Below are positions 15,752 to 23,788 of a stretch of 64,000 bases of DNA, piece after piece. The notes beneath the pieces are model-generated. The model saw only the letters and a program-made list of their open reading frames with translations, was not told the origin of the DNA and searched no databases. The position numbers and the translations under genes are program-made. Origin of the DNA: Lacticaseibacillus parakribbianus. Lineage in GTDB: Bacteria > Bacillota > Bacilli > Lactobacillales > Lactobacillaceae. The DNA is taken from positions 62,001 through 126,000 of the forward strand of contig NZ_JANQBA010000004.1 in assembly GCF_025490915.1 (NCBI RefSeq), read 5' to 3'. The stretch's first letter is position 1; every line of letters starts with the position of its first letter.

Positions 15752-17526
15752 TATGCCTGCCTCCTGGCCTTCAGCCAATCCATTGTGACGCCGTTGCTCG
15801 CCCAGGTGTCCTTGAGCTCGGGCAACAGCCCCGCGACCCCGACGACCGCCATGTGAGCGGCGAAGTCCTGAACCGCCGCCTGGGTCGCGGCGGTCGGCTC
15901 GATCAACCAGGCGATCACCCGCCGATTGAAGTGGTAGTCGATGACGGCGTATTCCAGCTGGTCGGCCAGCTGGATGTGCGGGTCGGCCGCCAGCAGTGCC
16001 GGCAGCTGGCCGCGGTCGTCCTCGGCCACGCGAAACATCAAGTTCATCACCGCGCCGATTCCCAGCAGCCGCGGCATGTAGCCGGCGGCCGGCCCCAGCG
16101 CCGCCCCTAGGTGCTTGGCCAAGGCCACGCACTGCGCCGCGGAAAACCAGCTGCCGGTCAGCGCCACCAGCCACAGCTCGCTTGCGTGGTATGGCGTGAC
16201 CGTAACCAGCCGGCTGAACAGCTGCGCCTGATCGGCCGGCGTCGGCCGCAGCGGGTCCCCTGCCGGAATCGCGGTGTCGGCCGAGCCGACCAATGCCGAC
16301 AGCTGGGCTCGCCACAAAGGCCAGGGCAGCACGTCCTTGTAGGTGGTCGCAAAATCCTGCACAATCTGGCGGATGGCGGCCGGCGCCGCGTTTTGCTCCC
16401 ACGCGGCCACCATGGCACCGCTGGCCGTGACCATCGGCTGATGGGTCGGGTACCAGCGACTGAAGTTGGTACTCAGCTGCGCCAGCTTACCCAACAGCGC
16501 AAACACCCGCGACAGCCCCAGCTGCGTCTGGCCGCGTTCGAAGCGCCGCGTGGTCGAGGCCGCCCACCCCACACTGACCGCCTGCGCGGTCAGGTGCAGC
16601 TGCTGGCGCCGCAGCAGCGCCCACTCGCCGGGCCGGGTGGGCCAAACATCCTGCAGCGGCGCGACCACCAAGTCGTGGTTGTGGTGCGGCACCGCCGCCG
16701 CGACCCGCCACCACACGCGGCGCAGGTAGCTCGCCATCGCCGGCTCGTCGATCGCGTCCAGGCTGGCCAAAAACGCCTCGAGCTCGCCGGTTTCGGCGGT
16801 ACCGCTTTGCCACGCCGCAAGCATCAGCCCGAAGCGCCACCGCGGCAGCGGCCCGAACAACACGCGAGCAAAACGCGAGTCGTGCGTGGCGGCCTCAACC
16901 GTCGGCACCATTTCGGCAATTAGCGCGGCGTCCCCGGTCGCCAGCCCGGCGAAAAACAGCGCCGCCACAATCAGGTGAAAATTGGTGACCTTGGGGAACG
17001 CCACCGCCTGGCTCCGCCGCCACAGCAGGCCGATGAGCTCCGGGCTGGCCGGCCCGATCAAGGCGCTGCACAGCGTCAGCTCGAAATCGTGCCAGGTTCG
17101 CGGCGCCGTCATCAGGTCGGCAATCTGCTGTTCCTGCTGGGCCGTCAGCGCAAAGTCCGGCCTCATCCAGTTGGCCGCCGCGTCGCAGTATGCCGTGATC
17201 AGGGCCGTGGCCGCATCGGCCTCGCCGTCATGGGCGGTCAGGTACCGCGCCTTGGCCTGGATAATGGCCTCGCGCTGGTTGGTGAAAATCAGCGGCAACA
17301 GCGCCGGCACCTGCCCAGGGTCTTGGGCCATCAAGGCGGCCAAATCCGCGGTTTCGATGCCCAGCCGCCGCATCAGCGTGAAGGCCGAGGCCAACGCGAT
17401 GTCGGTTTCACCGCGCTCAAAGCGCAACAGGGTCGCGGCCGACCAGTCGCCGGCCGCCTGCTCCAGCGTCAGCCCCTGGGTGAGCCGCGCCGCCTTGAAG
17501 AACTGTCCCAACTGTCGCGTCCCCAT
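15751..17526 (-). CDS. double-length Rgg/GadR/MutR-like regulator with two HTH domains
   Basis: A 591-residue protein, twice the normal length of Rgg proteins (about 285-300). Residues 5-60 form an XRE helix-turn-helix (LGQFFKAARLTQGLTLEQAA, then SAATLLRFERGETDIAL). A helical repeat domain of Rgg type follows. At about residues 302-350 a second, similar HTH begins (WALLRRQQLHLTAQAVSVGW, then STTRRFERGQTQLGL), followed by another helical domain. Both HTHs share the R-F-E-R-G motif, so the gene looks like a tandem duplication and fusion. The ATG at 17526 is 7 bp after GGAGGG. Rgg proteins bind short hydrophobic peptides; no peptide gene was found nearby. Confidence 0.8.
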   Translation of the reverse strand: MGTRQLGQFFKAARLTQGLTLEQAAGDWSAATLLRFERGETDIALASAFTLMRRLGIETADLAALMAQDPGQVPALLPLIFTNQREAIIQAKARYLTAHDGEADAATALITAYCDAAANWMRPDFALTAQQEQQIADLMTAPRTWHDFELTLCSALIGPASPELIGLLWRRSQAVAFPKVTNFHLIVAALFFAGLATGDAALIAEMVPTVEAATHDSRFARVLFGPLPRWRFGLMLAAWQSGTAETGELEAFLASLDAIDEPAMASYLRRVWWRVAAAVPHHNHDLVVAPLQDVWPTRPGEWALLRRQQLHLTAQAVSVGWAASTTRRFERGQTQLGLSRVFALLGKLAQLSTNFSRWYPTHQPMVTASGAMVAAWEQNAAPAAIRQIVQDFATTYKDVLPWPLWRAQLSALVGSADTAIPAGDPLRPTPADQAQLFSRLVTVTPYHASELWLVALTGSWFSAAQCVALAKHLGAALGPAAGYMPRLLGIGAVMNLMFRVAEDDRGQLPALLAADPHIQLADQLEYAVIDYHFNRRVIAWLIEPTAATQAAVQDFAAHMAVVGVAGLLPELKDTWASNGVTMDWLKARRQA

Positions 17527-17550
17527 CATCAATCCCTCCTCGTTGCCCAC

Positions 17551-17579
17551 ATTATCCCGCCGGGCCAAGCCGCTGGCAA
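17551..17579 (-). promoter_or_regulatory. promoter of the Rgg-like gene
   Basis: TTGCCA (17579-17574), 17-bp spacer, GATAAT (17556-17551) on the minus strand, 25 bp before the start codon. Confidence 0.6.
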
Positions 17580-17613
17580 GTGGTGCCGGACGATTGGCCG
17601 CACCGCGGCACTC

Positions 17614-17647
17614 AAAAAGGCGCCGGCGCAAACGTCGCGCCAGCGCC
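17614..17647 (-). terminator. intrinsic terminator of the BceAB-like operon
   Basis: GGCGCCGGCGC (17619-17629) pairs with GCGCCAGCGCC (17637-17647), loop of 7, five T on the minus strand. It lies right after the permease stop codon. Confidence 0.82.
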
Positions 17648-17653
17648 GAGCCG

Positions 17654-19456
17654 CTAGGCGGCCAGGTCCTTTTTGATCACAATGCTTTCGTACAGCCACA
17701 CGGTCAGGCCGTAGTAGATGGCGTAAAGCACCAGGAAAATTCCGAATGGCAGCCACAGGCCGCGGTACGGGTGCTGCAGCAGGCCGTTGAACATCTGAAG
17801 GCCAAACAGCACATGCACCATGCCCAGTCCCGCCGGAAAGGCGAACAACGCGCCGATTTCCTGCCGCACGGACTTTTTCAAGAGCCCCTGCCGCACCCCG
17901 ATTTTTTGGAGCATCAGGTAGCGAGAGGCGTCAAAGCTCGCACCGCTCAAAATCTTGAACATCAAGGTCGACGCGAGCATCGCCAGAAACGCCAGGCCGA
18001 GGAAGAAGCCCATGAACGCCAGGCCGCCGAACATGCTGTTGATCAGCGCGTAGGTGACGAACTTCTGCCCGGACTGATCCGCGCTTTCGATCTTGTAGCG
18101 CCTGTTTTGCGCCGTCAGCAAGGCGTCGATGCGGTCGTAGTTGGCGCCGATGTCTTGCAGCTGGTAGGCCACCACCGTGCGGGTCGAACCGGCGAGCTTG
18201 GCAAAGGCGGTCTGAGACACCACCTTGAAGACTTCCTCGCCCGGCAGCTTGAACGCCTGCAGCTGGCTGTAGCCCTCGTCTTGGTACTTCGCGAAGTTTT
18301 GGCCGGTCACCTTTTGTTGACGCAGCTTGCCCGGACCGCGGTACAACACCAGGTCAAGCGGCTTGGCGTCAAGCTCCGCGGCGTTCAGGTAGACGGTTTT
18401 GCCGACCACCCGCTCCTGGTACGTGACCCGCTTGGCCACGCCGGTCAGCTTGGCCGCCGCTCGCTTGGCCTCGGCGTTCGGGGCCATCAACACCAGGTCG
18501 TACTTGCCCTGCTGGCTCGCCATTTCGGGGATCGCGTCCTTGAAGCCCAACCCCACGGTGATGGCGCCCAGCGCCAGGGCGAACAGCATTGCGACGACGG
18601 CCAAAATCTTGGTGTAGTCGCGAATGCGGAAGGTTAGCTGCCCCAGCGTGAAGGTGTGCAGCTCACGGGCGGCGAAGCGCCGGTTGCGCCGCAGCAGCCC
18701 GATGGCCCAGACCAACAGCGCGTTGAACAGGAAGTAGGTCCCCAGCACGATGGTGACCAGGGCGATGCCGATGGCCGGCACCCCGATGGCCATCAGCTGC
18801 CCCATGATCCAGTAGCCGATGGCCAGCAAAATCACGGCCAAGACGGCCTGAAGCGCCAGCACCCAGCCCTTTTGCTGGATGCGGTTGGGCAAAGTCGTCG
18901 CGTGAAGCAGGTTCAGCACCGGCGTCTTCAAAAGCCGCGCCGCGTTGACGAAGGCCGCAATCACGAACATCCCCAGGAAAAAGACCAGTGTGGCGCCAAT
19001 CGCCGGCAGCCAAAGCACGGCAAAATGGGTCGCCGGGGCGTGAAGCATCCCCAAAAACACCGTACCGGCCACGGCGGTCAGCCCCATGCCGACCACCATG
19101 CCGACCACGGCGGCGGCCAGGCCGACCGCGACGGTTTCAAGAAAGATCAGCTGCGCGATTTTGCCCGACTTGGCGCCGAGCATCATGAACATCGCGTAGT
19201 CGCGCTGGCGCATGCTCATCAAGAAGGTGTTGGCGTAGACGATGTACACCGTGGTGATGATCACCAAAAGCACGGTGCCGAAGCCGAAGATGATCGGCGT
19301 GGCGCTGATTGGGGAGTTGCTGGCCAAGAAGGCCTTGTTGGTCGCCATGGTCATGAACATGTAGAACACGGCGCTTGCAATCACCAGCCCGGAGAACAGG
19401 ACCGCGTAATCGCGGAAACGGGCGCGAATGCCGCCCAGTGCAAGTTTGCGTAACAT
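17654..19456 (-). CDS. ABC transporter permease, BceB-like (peptide antibiotic detoxification type)
   Basis: A 600-residue permease with about ten predicted membrane segments in the order of BceB/VraG proteins: an N-terminal FtsX block, four central helices, an extracellular domain of roughly 200 residues (about 300-500), and a C-terminal pair. The beginning MLRKLALGGIRARFRDYAVL and the MRQRDYAMFMMLGAKSGKIAQ segment fit the family. BceAB-type transporters free lipid II-cycle intermediates from peptide antibiotics and signal to a BceRS two-component system, but no such system lies next to it. Follows the ATPase gene by 9 bp. Confidence 0.85.
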   Translation of the reverse strand: MLRKLALGGIRARFRDYAVLFSGLVIASAVFYMFMTMATNKAFLASNSPISATPIIFGFGTVLLVIITTVYIVYANTFLMSMRQRDYAMFMMLGAKSGKIAQLIFLETVAVGLAAAVVGMVVGMGLTAVAGTVFLGMLHAPATHFAVLWLPAIGATLVFFLGMFVIAAFVNAARLLKTPVLNLLHATTLPNRIQQKGWVLALQAVLAVILLAIGYWIMGQLMAIGVPAIGIALVTIVLGTYFLFNALLVWAIGLLRRNRRFAARELHTFTLGQLTFRIRDYTKILAVVAMLFALALGAITVGLGFKDAIPEMASQQGKYDLVLMAPNAEAKRAAAKLTGVAKRVTYQERVVGKTVYLNAAELDAKPLDLVLYRGPGKLRQQKVTGQNFAKYQDEGYSQLQAFKLPGEEVFKVVSQTAFAKLAGSTRTVVAYQLQDIGANYDRIDALLTAQNRRYKIESADQSGQKFVTYALINSMFGGLAFMGFFLGLAFLAMLASTLMFKILSGASFDASRYLMLQKIGVRQGLLKKSVRQEIGALFAFPAGLGMVHVLFGLQMFNGLLQHPYRGLWLPFGIFLVLYAIYYGLTVWLYESIVIKKDLAA

Positions 19457-19465
19457 AGGCCCCTC

Positions 19466-20224
19466 CTACTTCTGGAACGTGCCGAGCGTCGTCAGGATCT
19501 CCTGGTAAAAGGCCTCCTGAGTCTTGCCGGCGTGGCGCAGCTCGGTGCCGACCTGCCCGTCTTTGATGAACAGGATGCGGCTGGCGTAGTTCGCCGAAAA
19601 CGGGTCGTGGGTCACCAAGAGGATCGACACGCCCTGCTTTTGGTTGAGCTGCTGCATCGTGTCCAGGAGGTCCCGGGCCGACTGGGAGTCCAAGGCCCCG
19701 GTCGGCTCGTCGCCAAACAGGATGGCGGGTTCTTGAACTAGGGCCCGGGCGGCGGCGACGCGCTGCTTTTGGCCGCCGGACAGCTCCGTCGGGTAGTGAT
19801 CGAGCACCGCGGCGATGCCCAAGGTCGTTGCGATTTTGGCGACGGCGGCCTGCTGCGCCTTGGCGCTGGCGTTTTGCAGCGCCATCGGCAGGGCGATGTT
19901 CTCTCTGGCGGTCAGGTTCTCCAACAGGTTAAAGTCCTGGAAGATGAAGCCGACCTGCTTGGCGCGAAAGTCGCTCAGGCGGTTGCCACGCAGCTTGGTG
20001 ACGTCTTGGCCGTTGATCGCGACGTGGCCCGACGTCGGCCGGTCCAACGTCGACAAAATGTTGAGCAGCGTGGTTTTGCCCGAGCCGCTGGCCCCCATGA
20101 TGCCGACGAATTCGCCGGGTTGCACGTCGAAGGTCACGCCTTTGAGGGCCTGGTATTGCTTTTCATTGGCCTTGCCGTATGTCTTGGTCACGCCGTCGAC
20201 GGCGACCACTGGTTGAGTCTGCAT
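19466..20224 (-). CDS. ABC transporter ATP-binding protein, BceA-like
   Basis: A 252-residue ATPase with Walker A GASGSGKTT, signature LSGGQKQRVAAA, Walker B PAILFGDEPTGALDSQ and the H-loop in LLVTHDP. The GDEPTGALDS wording is characteristic of the MacB/BceA group. The frame is open to 20281, but GGAGG lies 8 bp before the ATG at 20224. First gene of a two-gene operon with the BceB-like permease. It is probably involved in resistance to peptide antibiotics such as bacitracin or lantibiotics; this is family knowledge, not shown here. Confidence 0.88.
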   Translation of the reverse strand: MQTQPVVAVDGVTKTYGKANEKQYQALKGVTFDVQPGEFVGIMGASGSGKTTLLNILSTLDRPTSGHVAINGQDVTKLRGNRLSDFRAKQVGFIFQDFNLLENLTARENIALPMALQNASAKAQQAAVAKIATTLGIAAVLDHYPTELSGGQKQRVAAARALVQEPAILFGDEPTGALDSQSARDLLDTMQQLNQKQGVSILLVTHDPFSANYASRILFIKDGQVGTELRHAGKTQEAFYQEILTTLGTFQK

Positions 20225-20374
20225 GTTTTGTGCCTCCATTATTTGTCTGTGAGTCCATCTTAACCCAGCTCGCGCCACCATGCGCGAACAAGTGGCTTAC
20301 ACCTTTGTCACCGCCAAATCGGCCCCGGGACCGATGTTTTTTTCATCCGACGGCCAAAACTTTCTGCAAATACC

Positions 20375-20403
20375 TTTCGCTTCGACGAATTTTCTTATAG
20401 AAT
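20375..20403 (+). promoter_or_regulatory. promoter of leader peptide 1 and permease 1
   Basis: TTTCGC (20375-20380), 17-bp spacer, TAGAAT (20398-20403). The promoter of the second permease has the same hexamers (TTTCGT, TAGAAT) and spacing, which suggests common control. Confidence 0.6.
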
Positions 20404-20429
20404 AATCACCGTTACACTTGGAGGTCGCC

Positions 20430-20459
20430 ATGTTCCGAAACAAGGCTCCGGGCCGGTGA
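20430..20459 (+). CDS. leader peptide MFRNKAPGR upstream of permease 1
   Basis: A nine-codon open frame with its own ribosome binding site (GGAGG, 5 bp before the ATG) lies between the promoter and the first permease gene. It encodes MFRNKAPGR. The second permease has a leader beginning MTRNKAPSR, so RNKAP is conserved. The stop codon lies in the left arm of a perfect 8-bp hairpin (20455-20478), so a ribosome paused at the end would keep that hairpin open. This is the arrangement of a translation-sensing leader; its trigger is unknown. Confidence 0.6.
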   Translation: MFRNKAPGR

Positions 20460-20478
20460 GCGTCGCCTGTCGCTCACC
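20455..20478 (+). promoter_or_regulatory. leader hairpin upstream of the permease 1 ribosome binding site
   Basis: GGTGAGCG (20455-20462) pairs perfectly with CGCTCACC (20471-20478), loop of 8, ending 6 bp before the AAGGGG ribosome binding site. It has no T-tract, so it would act on translation or RNA stability rather than as a terminator. Confidence 0.5.
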
Positions 20479-20496
20479 GCTTGTAAGGGGATAAAA

Positions 20497-22140
20497 TTGA
20501 AAACAGATTCAGAACAGCCGCGCTACATTCCGTGGTTCATCATCGGCTTGATGGACTTCGTCACCGTGATCGGCTTCGATGACATTATTTATAACTTCCG
20601 CAACCAGGGGCTGGTCGCCCTGTTCACCTGGGTGCTCATGACCTTTTTCTACGTCATTCCGTACAACCTGATTGTCGCGCATCTGGGGTCGACCTTCTCT
20701 GAGGAAGGCGGCGGCATCACCAGCTGGATGCGCCAGACCAACGGCGACACCGTCGGCTACTTCGCCGGGTGGTTCTATTGGATCACCGAGCTGCCCTACG
20801 TCGTTGACGTCGCCAACTCCGTGATCATCAGTGCCGGCTGGCTGCTGTTTGGCAACGGCCACATCCAAAGCCACGTCGGCAACGCCTGGTTCGGCATTTT
20901 GTCGGCCGTCGTGTTCGTCGCCTTCATCTGGCTGGAGCACCTGTTCAAGAACAAGTCGCTGGAGGTGATGTCCACCATCGGCGGCATCGCGATGTTTGGC
21001 ATGACGGTGCTGTTCGTCATCATGACCTTCGTCGGCCTGAGCCAGGGCCGGCCAATCGCAACGCACCCGTTCAACTGGCACGCCTTCATGCCCAAGCACT
21101 TCTTCTCCCTGTCCTTCTTGTCGACGTTCGGCCTGTTCGTCTTTGCGATGAACGGCGCGGAGCTTGCGGCGCCTTACACCAAGAACATGAAGAACCCCGC
21201 CAAGGACTTCCCCAAGGCGCTGAAAATGATCGCGATCATGACGATGTTTCTCACGCTGTTCGGCACGTTCTCCTTGGGGGTCTACTTCAACGCCAACGAC
21301 CTGCCGCACGACCTGAAAATGAACGGGAACTACTACGCCTTTCAGCTGATCGGCCACCAGTTCGGGGTCGGTAACCTGCTCTTGTACATCTTCACCGCCA
21401 CGCAGCTGATGTACGACTTGGCGCAGCTGGCGATTCTTTTGGACGCGTCGACGCGCATCTTCCTATCTGATACCAACAAGAAGTTCCTGCCGCGCCAGTT
21501 GACCAAGATGAACGCCGATGGGCTGCCGATCAACGGCTACTGGCTGACCACCGCAATCTGCGGCACCATCATGGCCCTGGGTGGCCTGCTGCCGCGCATC
21601 AACGACATTTTCAACTGGCTTTTGGACCTCAACGGCATCGTCAGCCCATTTGCCACCTGCTTCCTGTTTTGGGCATTCATGGGCGCAAGGCGGCACTCCG
21701 ACCGCTTCCCGACGCCGGATTACACCTACATCAAGTCCGATAAGCTCGGCTTTCTCGTCGGACTGTGGATGTTTACCGTCACCTTCGCGCTAGCGGTGCT
21801 CGGGTTCTTCCCGACCGACGCCAACGCGCGGACCTTCACGCTGATGCTGATCTTGAACATCGCCGTGCCGGTGGGGATGATCATCCTGGGCTTCACGATG
21901 CCGTGGCTGGCCAAGCGCCAGCAAAACCACGGCGTCGCCTTCGGCCGGACCGCCTGGTGGGTGATCACCGCCGCCTTGGCCGTCGGGGTGGTGGCCGCCG
22001 TCGCTTACGGCGTCTTCATTCGCCTGCTGCCGCACAGCGGTGCCTTGGCCCAATGGGGGCTGACCGTTGTCCTGATCGCCGCCGGCCTGGCGCTGGTCGC
22101 CGGCGTGACCAAGCACGGTCGACTCGGGGTTCAGGCGTAA
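20497..22140 (+). CDS. APC-superfamily amino acid permease 1
   Basis: A 547-residue permease with about 12-13 predicted membrane segments. The start region IPWFIIGLMDFVTVIGFDDI resembles the YjeM-like and glutamate/GABA-antiporter-like groups of the APC superfamily. The start is a TTG at 20497 with AAGGGG 6 bp upstream. The product is very similar along its whole length to the second permease at 23789. Placed next to D-serine dehydratase, it may import D-serine or another amino acid of the same route; substrate not shown. A promoter and terminator lie between this gene and dsdA, so dsdA can be expressed separately. Confidence 0.82.
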   Translation: MKTDSEQPRYIPWFIIGLMDFVTVIGFDDIIYNFRNQGLVALFTWVLMTFFYVIPYNLIVAHLGSTFSEEGGGITSWMRQTNGDTVGYFAGWFYWITELPYVVDVANSVIISAGWLLFGNGHIQSHVGNAWFGILSAVVFVAFIWLEHLFKNKSLEVMSTIGGIAMFGMTVLFVIMTFVGLSQGRPIATHPFNWHAFMPKHFFSLSFLSTFGLFVFAMNGAELAAPYTKNMKNPAKDFPKALKMIAIMTMFLTLFGTFSLGVYFNANDLPHDLKMNGNYYAFQLIGHQFGVGNLLLYIFTATQLMYDLAQLAILLDASTRIFLSDTNKKFLPRQLTKMNADGLPINGYWLTTAICGTIMALGGLLPRINDIFNWLLDLNGIVSPFATCFLFWAFMGARRHSDRFPTPDYTYIKSDKLGFLVGLWMFTVTFALAVLGFFPTDANARTFTLMLILNIAVPVGMIILGFTMPWLAKRQQNHGVAFGRTAWWVITAALAVGVVAAVAYGVFIRLLPHSGALAQWGLTVVLIAAGLALVAGVTKHGRLGVQA

Positions 22141-22161
22141 CCAACGCTTAGGCCCTCGGGC

Positions 22162-22190
22162 TTGCCTGCTGACTTCAAAAGTTTTATGAT
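22162..22190 (+). promoter_or_regulatory. promoter of dsdA
   Basis: TTGCCT (22162-22167), 17-bp spacer, TATGAT (22185-22190). It lies 21 bp after the stop of permease 1. The leader RNA would carry the terminator hairpin described next. Confidence 0.65.
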
Positions 22191-22223
22191 ATTGCAGACA
22201 GAAATAAAGTTCCCCGCCAGACT

Positions 22224-22261
22224 AGTGGTGGCCGCAGCAATTGCGACCACCACTTTTTTTC
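22224..22261 (+). terminator. intrinsic terminator in the leader of dsdA (attenuator candidate)
   Basis: AGTGGTGGCCGCA (22224-22236) pairs with TTGCGACCACCACT (22241-22254), followed by seven T. It lies between the dsdA promoter and the dsdA ribosome binding site, so it would stop transcripts from that promoter too. It either ends the permease message only, with readthrough, or is a regulated attenuator. Confidence 0.8.
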
Positions 22262-22281
22262 GCGAGGCAGGAGGAGACGAC

Positions 22282-23586
22282 ATGAATCTCGAGCAACTGA
22301 TCCAAACCGCCCCGGTGGTGGCCGACCTGGCCGCGCAGCGCGAAACCCTATGGGTCAACCCCGACTACGGCAAGCCCGATCCGACGCTTGCGCTGACGGC
22401 GGCCGACCTGTTCGACGCCGAAGCGCGGCTGCACCGCTTCGCCCCGTACATGGCCAAGGCCTTCCCGGAAACCGCGGCGGCTGGGGGCATCCTAGAATCA
22501 CCGCTGCGCCGCATCGCCGCGATGCAGGCTCACGTGACCGCTCGCGAGGGGTATGCCCTGCCCGGCGCCTTGTACCTCAAGGCCGACAACGAGCTGCCGA
22601 TTTCCGGCTCCATCAAGTCGCGCGGCGGCATCTACGAGGTCCTCAAAATCGCCGAGCAAGTGGCGATGCAGCACGGCGACTTGGTCTACGGCGACGACTA
22701 CGCCAAGCTCGCCGACCCCGCCTTCACGGCCCTGTTCGGCCGCTACGGCATCGCCGTGGGGTCGACCGGCAACCTCGGTCTGTCGATCGGCATCGTGGCC
22801 GCCAAGCTGGGCTTTCGCACCACGGTCCACATGTCCCAAGACGCCAAGCAGTGGAAAAAGACGCTGCTGCGCCAAGTCGGCGTCACGGTGGTCGAGTACC
22901 CGGGCAGCTTCACCAAGGCGATCACCGCCGGCCGCAAGCTGGCGGCGGCCGACCCCCGCACCTTTTTCATCGACGACGAAGGCTCCAAGGACCTGTTTTT
23001 GGGCTACGGCGTCGCGGCCATCCGCCTGCAAAAGCAGCTGCGCGACCAGCACATCCCAGTCGACGCGGACCACCCGCTGTTCGTCTACCTGCCGGCCGGG
23101 GTCGGTGGCTCGCCCGGCGGCACGACCTTTGGCCTCAAGACGATTCTTGGGCCGCACGTCCACGCGGTTTTCGCCGAACCGACGCACGTCCCTTCCGTCG
23201 TGTTGGGCATGGCGACCGGGCTGAACGACGGCATCGCGGTCGAAGACATCGGCCTGGACGGGCTGACCGAGGCCGACGGGCTGGCGGTCGGCCGGCCGTC
23301 GCGGCTGGCCGGCAGGGTGCTCAAGACCCTGCTGTGGGGCATCGCGACGTTCGCAGACGACCGCATCATGGCCTACACCGCCGAGATGATGGCGACTGAA
23401 AACCAGTTTCTGGAGCCCTCCGCCACCGCCGGCTTCGCGGCCCTGCGCATGGCGCAGCCGGCACTGGGCCGCCAGTTCCCGCTGGCCGCTGCGACACACA
23501 TCGTCTGGGCCACCGGCGGGATGCTGGTGCCGGCCGCAGAGCACGCGCGTAACCGCCGCATCGGTGAGGCCATCCTGAACCGCTGA
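22282..23586 (+). CDS. dsdA: D-serine ammonia-lyase (D-serine dehydratase)
   Basis: A 434-residue PLP enzyme that converts D-serine to pyruvate and ammonia. The PLP lysine is Lys112 in SGSIKSRGG, as in known DsdA proteins. The phosphate-binding loop is PAGVGGSPGGTTFGL and a further conserved segment is GSTGNLGLSIG. The length fits the family (about 440). The frame is open from 22162, but the ATG at 22282 has AGGAGG 6 bp upstream, and 22162 lies in the -35. It is flanked by two paralogous amino acid permeases, so it likely uses imported D-serine, or D-serine released in wall turnover, as a source of pyruvate, or detoxifies it. Confidence 0.92.
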   Translation: MNLEQLIQTAPVVADLAAQRETLWVNPDYGKPDPTLALTAADLFDAEARLHRFAPYMAKAFPETAAAGGILESPLRRIAAMQAHVTAREGYALPGALYLKADNELPISGSIKSRGGIYEVLKIAEQVAMQHGDLVYGDDYAKLADPAFTALFGRYGIAVGSTGNLGLSIGIVAAKLGFRTTVHMSQDAKQWKKTLLRQVGVTVVEYPGSFTKAITAGRKLAAADPRTFFIDDEGSKDLFLGYGVAAIRLQKQLRDQHIPVDADHPLFVYLPAGVGGSPGGTTFGLKTILGPHVHAVFAEPTHVPSVVLGMATGLNDGIAVEDIGLDGLTEADGLAVGRPSRLAGRVLKTLLWGIATFADDRIMAYTAEMMATENQFLEPSATAGFAALRMAQPALGRQFPLAAATHIVWATGGMLVPAAEHARNRRIGEAILNR

Positions 23587-23602
23587 TTCCGTATTCAAAC
23601 CC

Positions 23603-23627
23603 GACCCGGCCGATGCCGGGTCTTTTT
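23603..23627 (+). terminator. intrinsic terminator of dsdA
   Basis: GACCCGGC (23603-23610) pairs with GCCGGGTC (23615-23622), followed by five T. Confidence 0.85.
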
Positions 23628-23655
23628 GCGTCAGAAATTTTTTCTGAAAAACTGC

Positions 23656-23684
23656 TTTCGTCGGCCTGCAAACTCGGGTAGAAT
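23656..23684 (+). promoter_or_regulatory. promoter of leader peptide 2 and permease 2
   Basis: TTTCGT (23656-23661), 17-bp spacer, TAGAAT (23679-23684), matching the promoter of the first permease in both hexamers and spacing. Confidence 0.6.
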
Positions 23685-23720
23685 AGCAAAGGACTTTTTG
23701 GACGCTAGGAGGACGACGCG

Positions 23721-23786
23721 ATGACGCGAAACAAGGCACCTTCCAGGCCGGCCGCTGCCTGTTGCACAGCCGCTACTTGGAGGTAA
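23721..23786 (+). CDS. leader peptide starting MTRNKAPSR upstream of permease 2
   Basis: A 21-codon open frame with a good ribosome binding site (GGAGG, 8 bp before the ATG). It encodes MTRNKAPSRPAAACC and then six more residues (TAATWR), in a different frame from the permease. Its stop codon lies 2 bp before the permease ATG, and the last codons contain the permease ribosome binding site (TTGGAGG). Translation of the leader must therefore affect permease initiation directly. The first nine residues share RNKAP with the leader of permease 1. Confidence 0.6.
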   Translation: MTRNKAPSRPAAACCTAATWR

Positions 23787-23788
23787 CC

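Noticed and set aside
15560..16402. 280-residue minus-strand protein
   Set aside because: The upstream part is a shadow of the Rgg-like gene; only the C-terminal 63 codons (DUF6440) are supported by a ribosome binding site and family match.
22162..22281. N-terminal extension of DsdA to 474 residues
   Set aside because: It would run through the -35, -10 and the terminator hairpin; the ATG at 22282 has a proper ribosome binding site and gives the usual family length.
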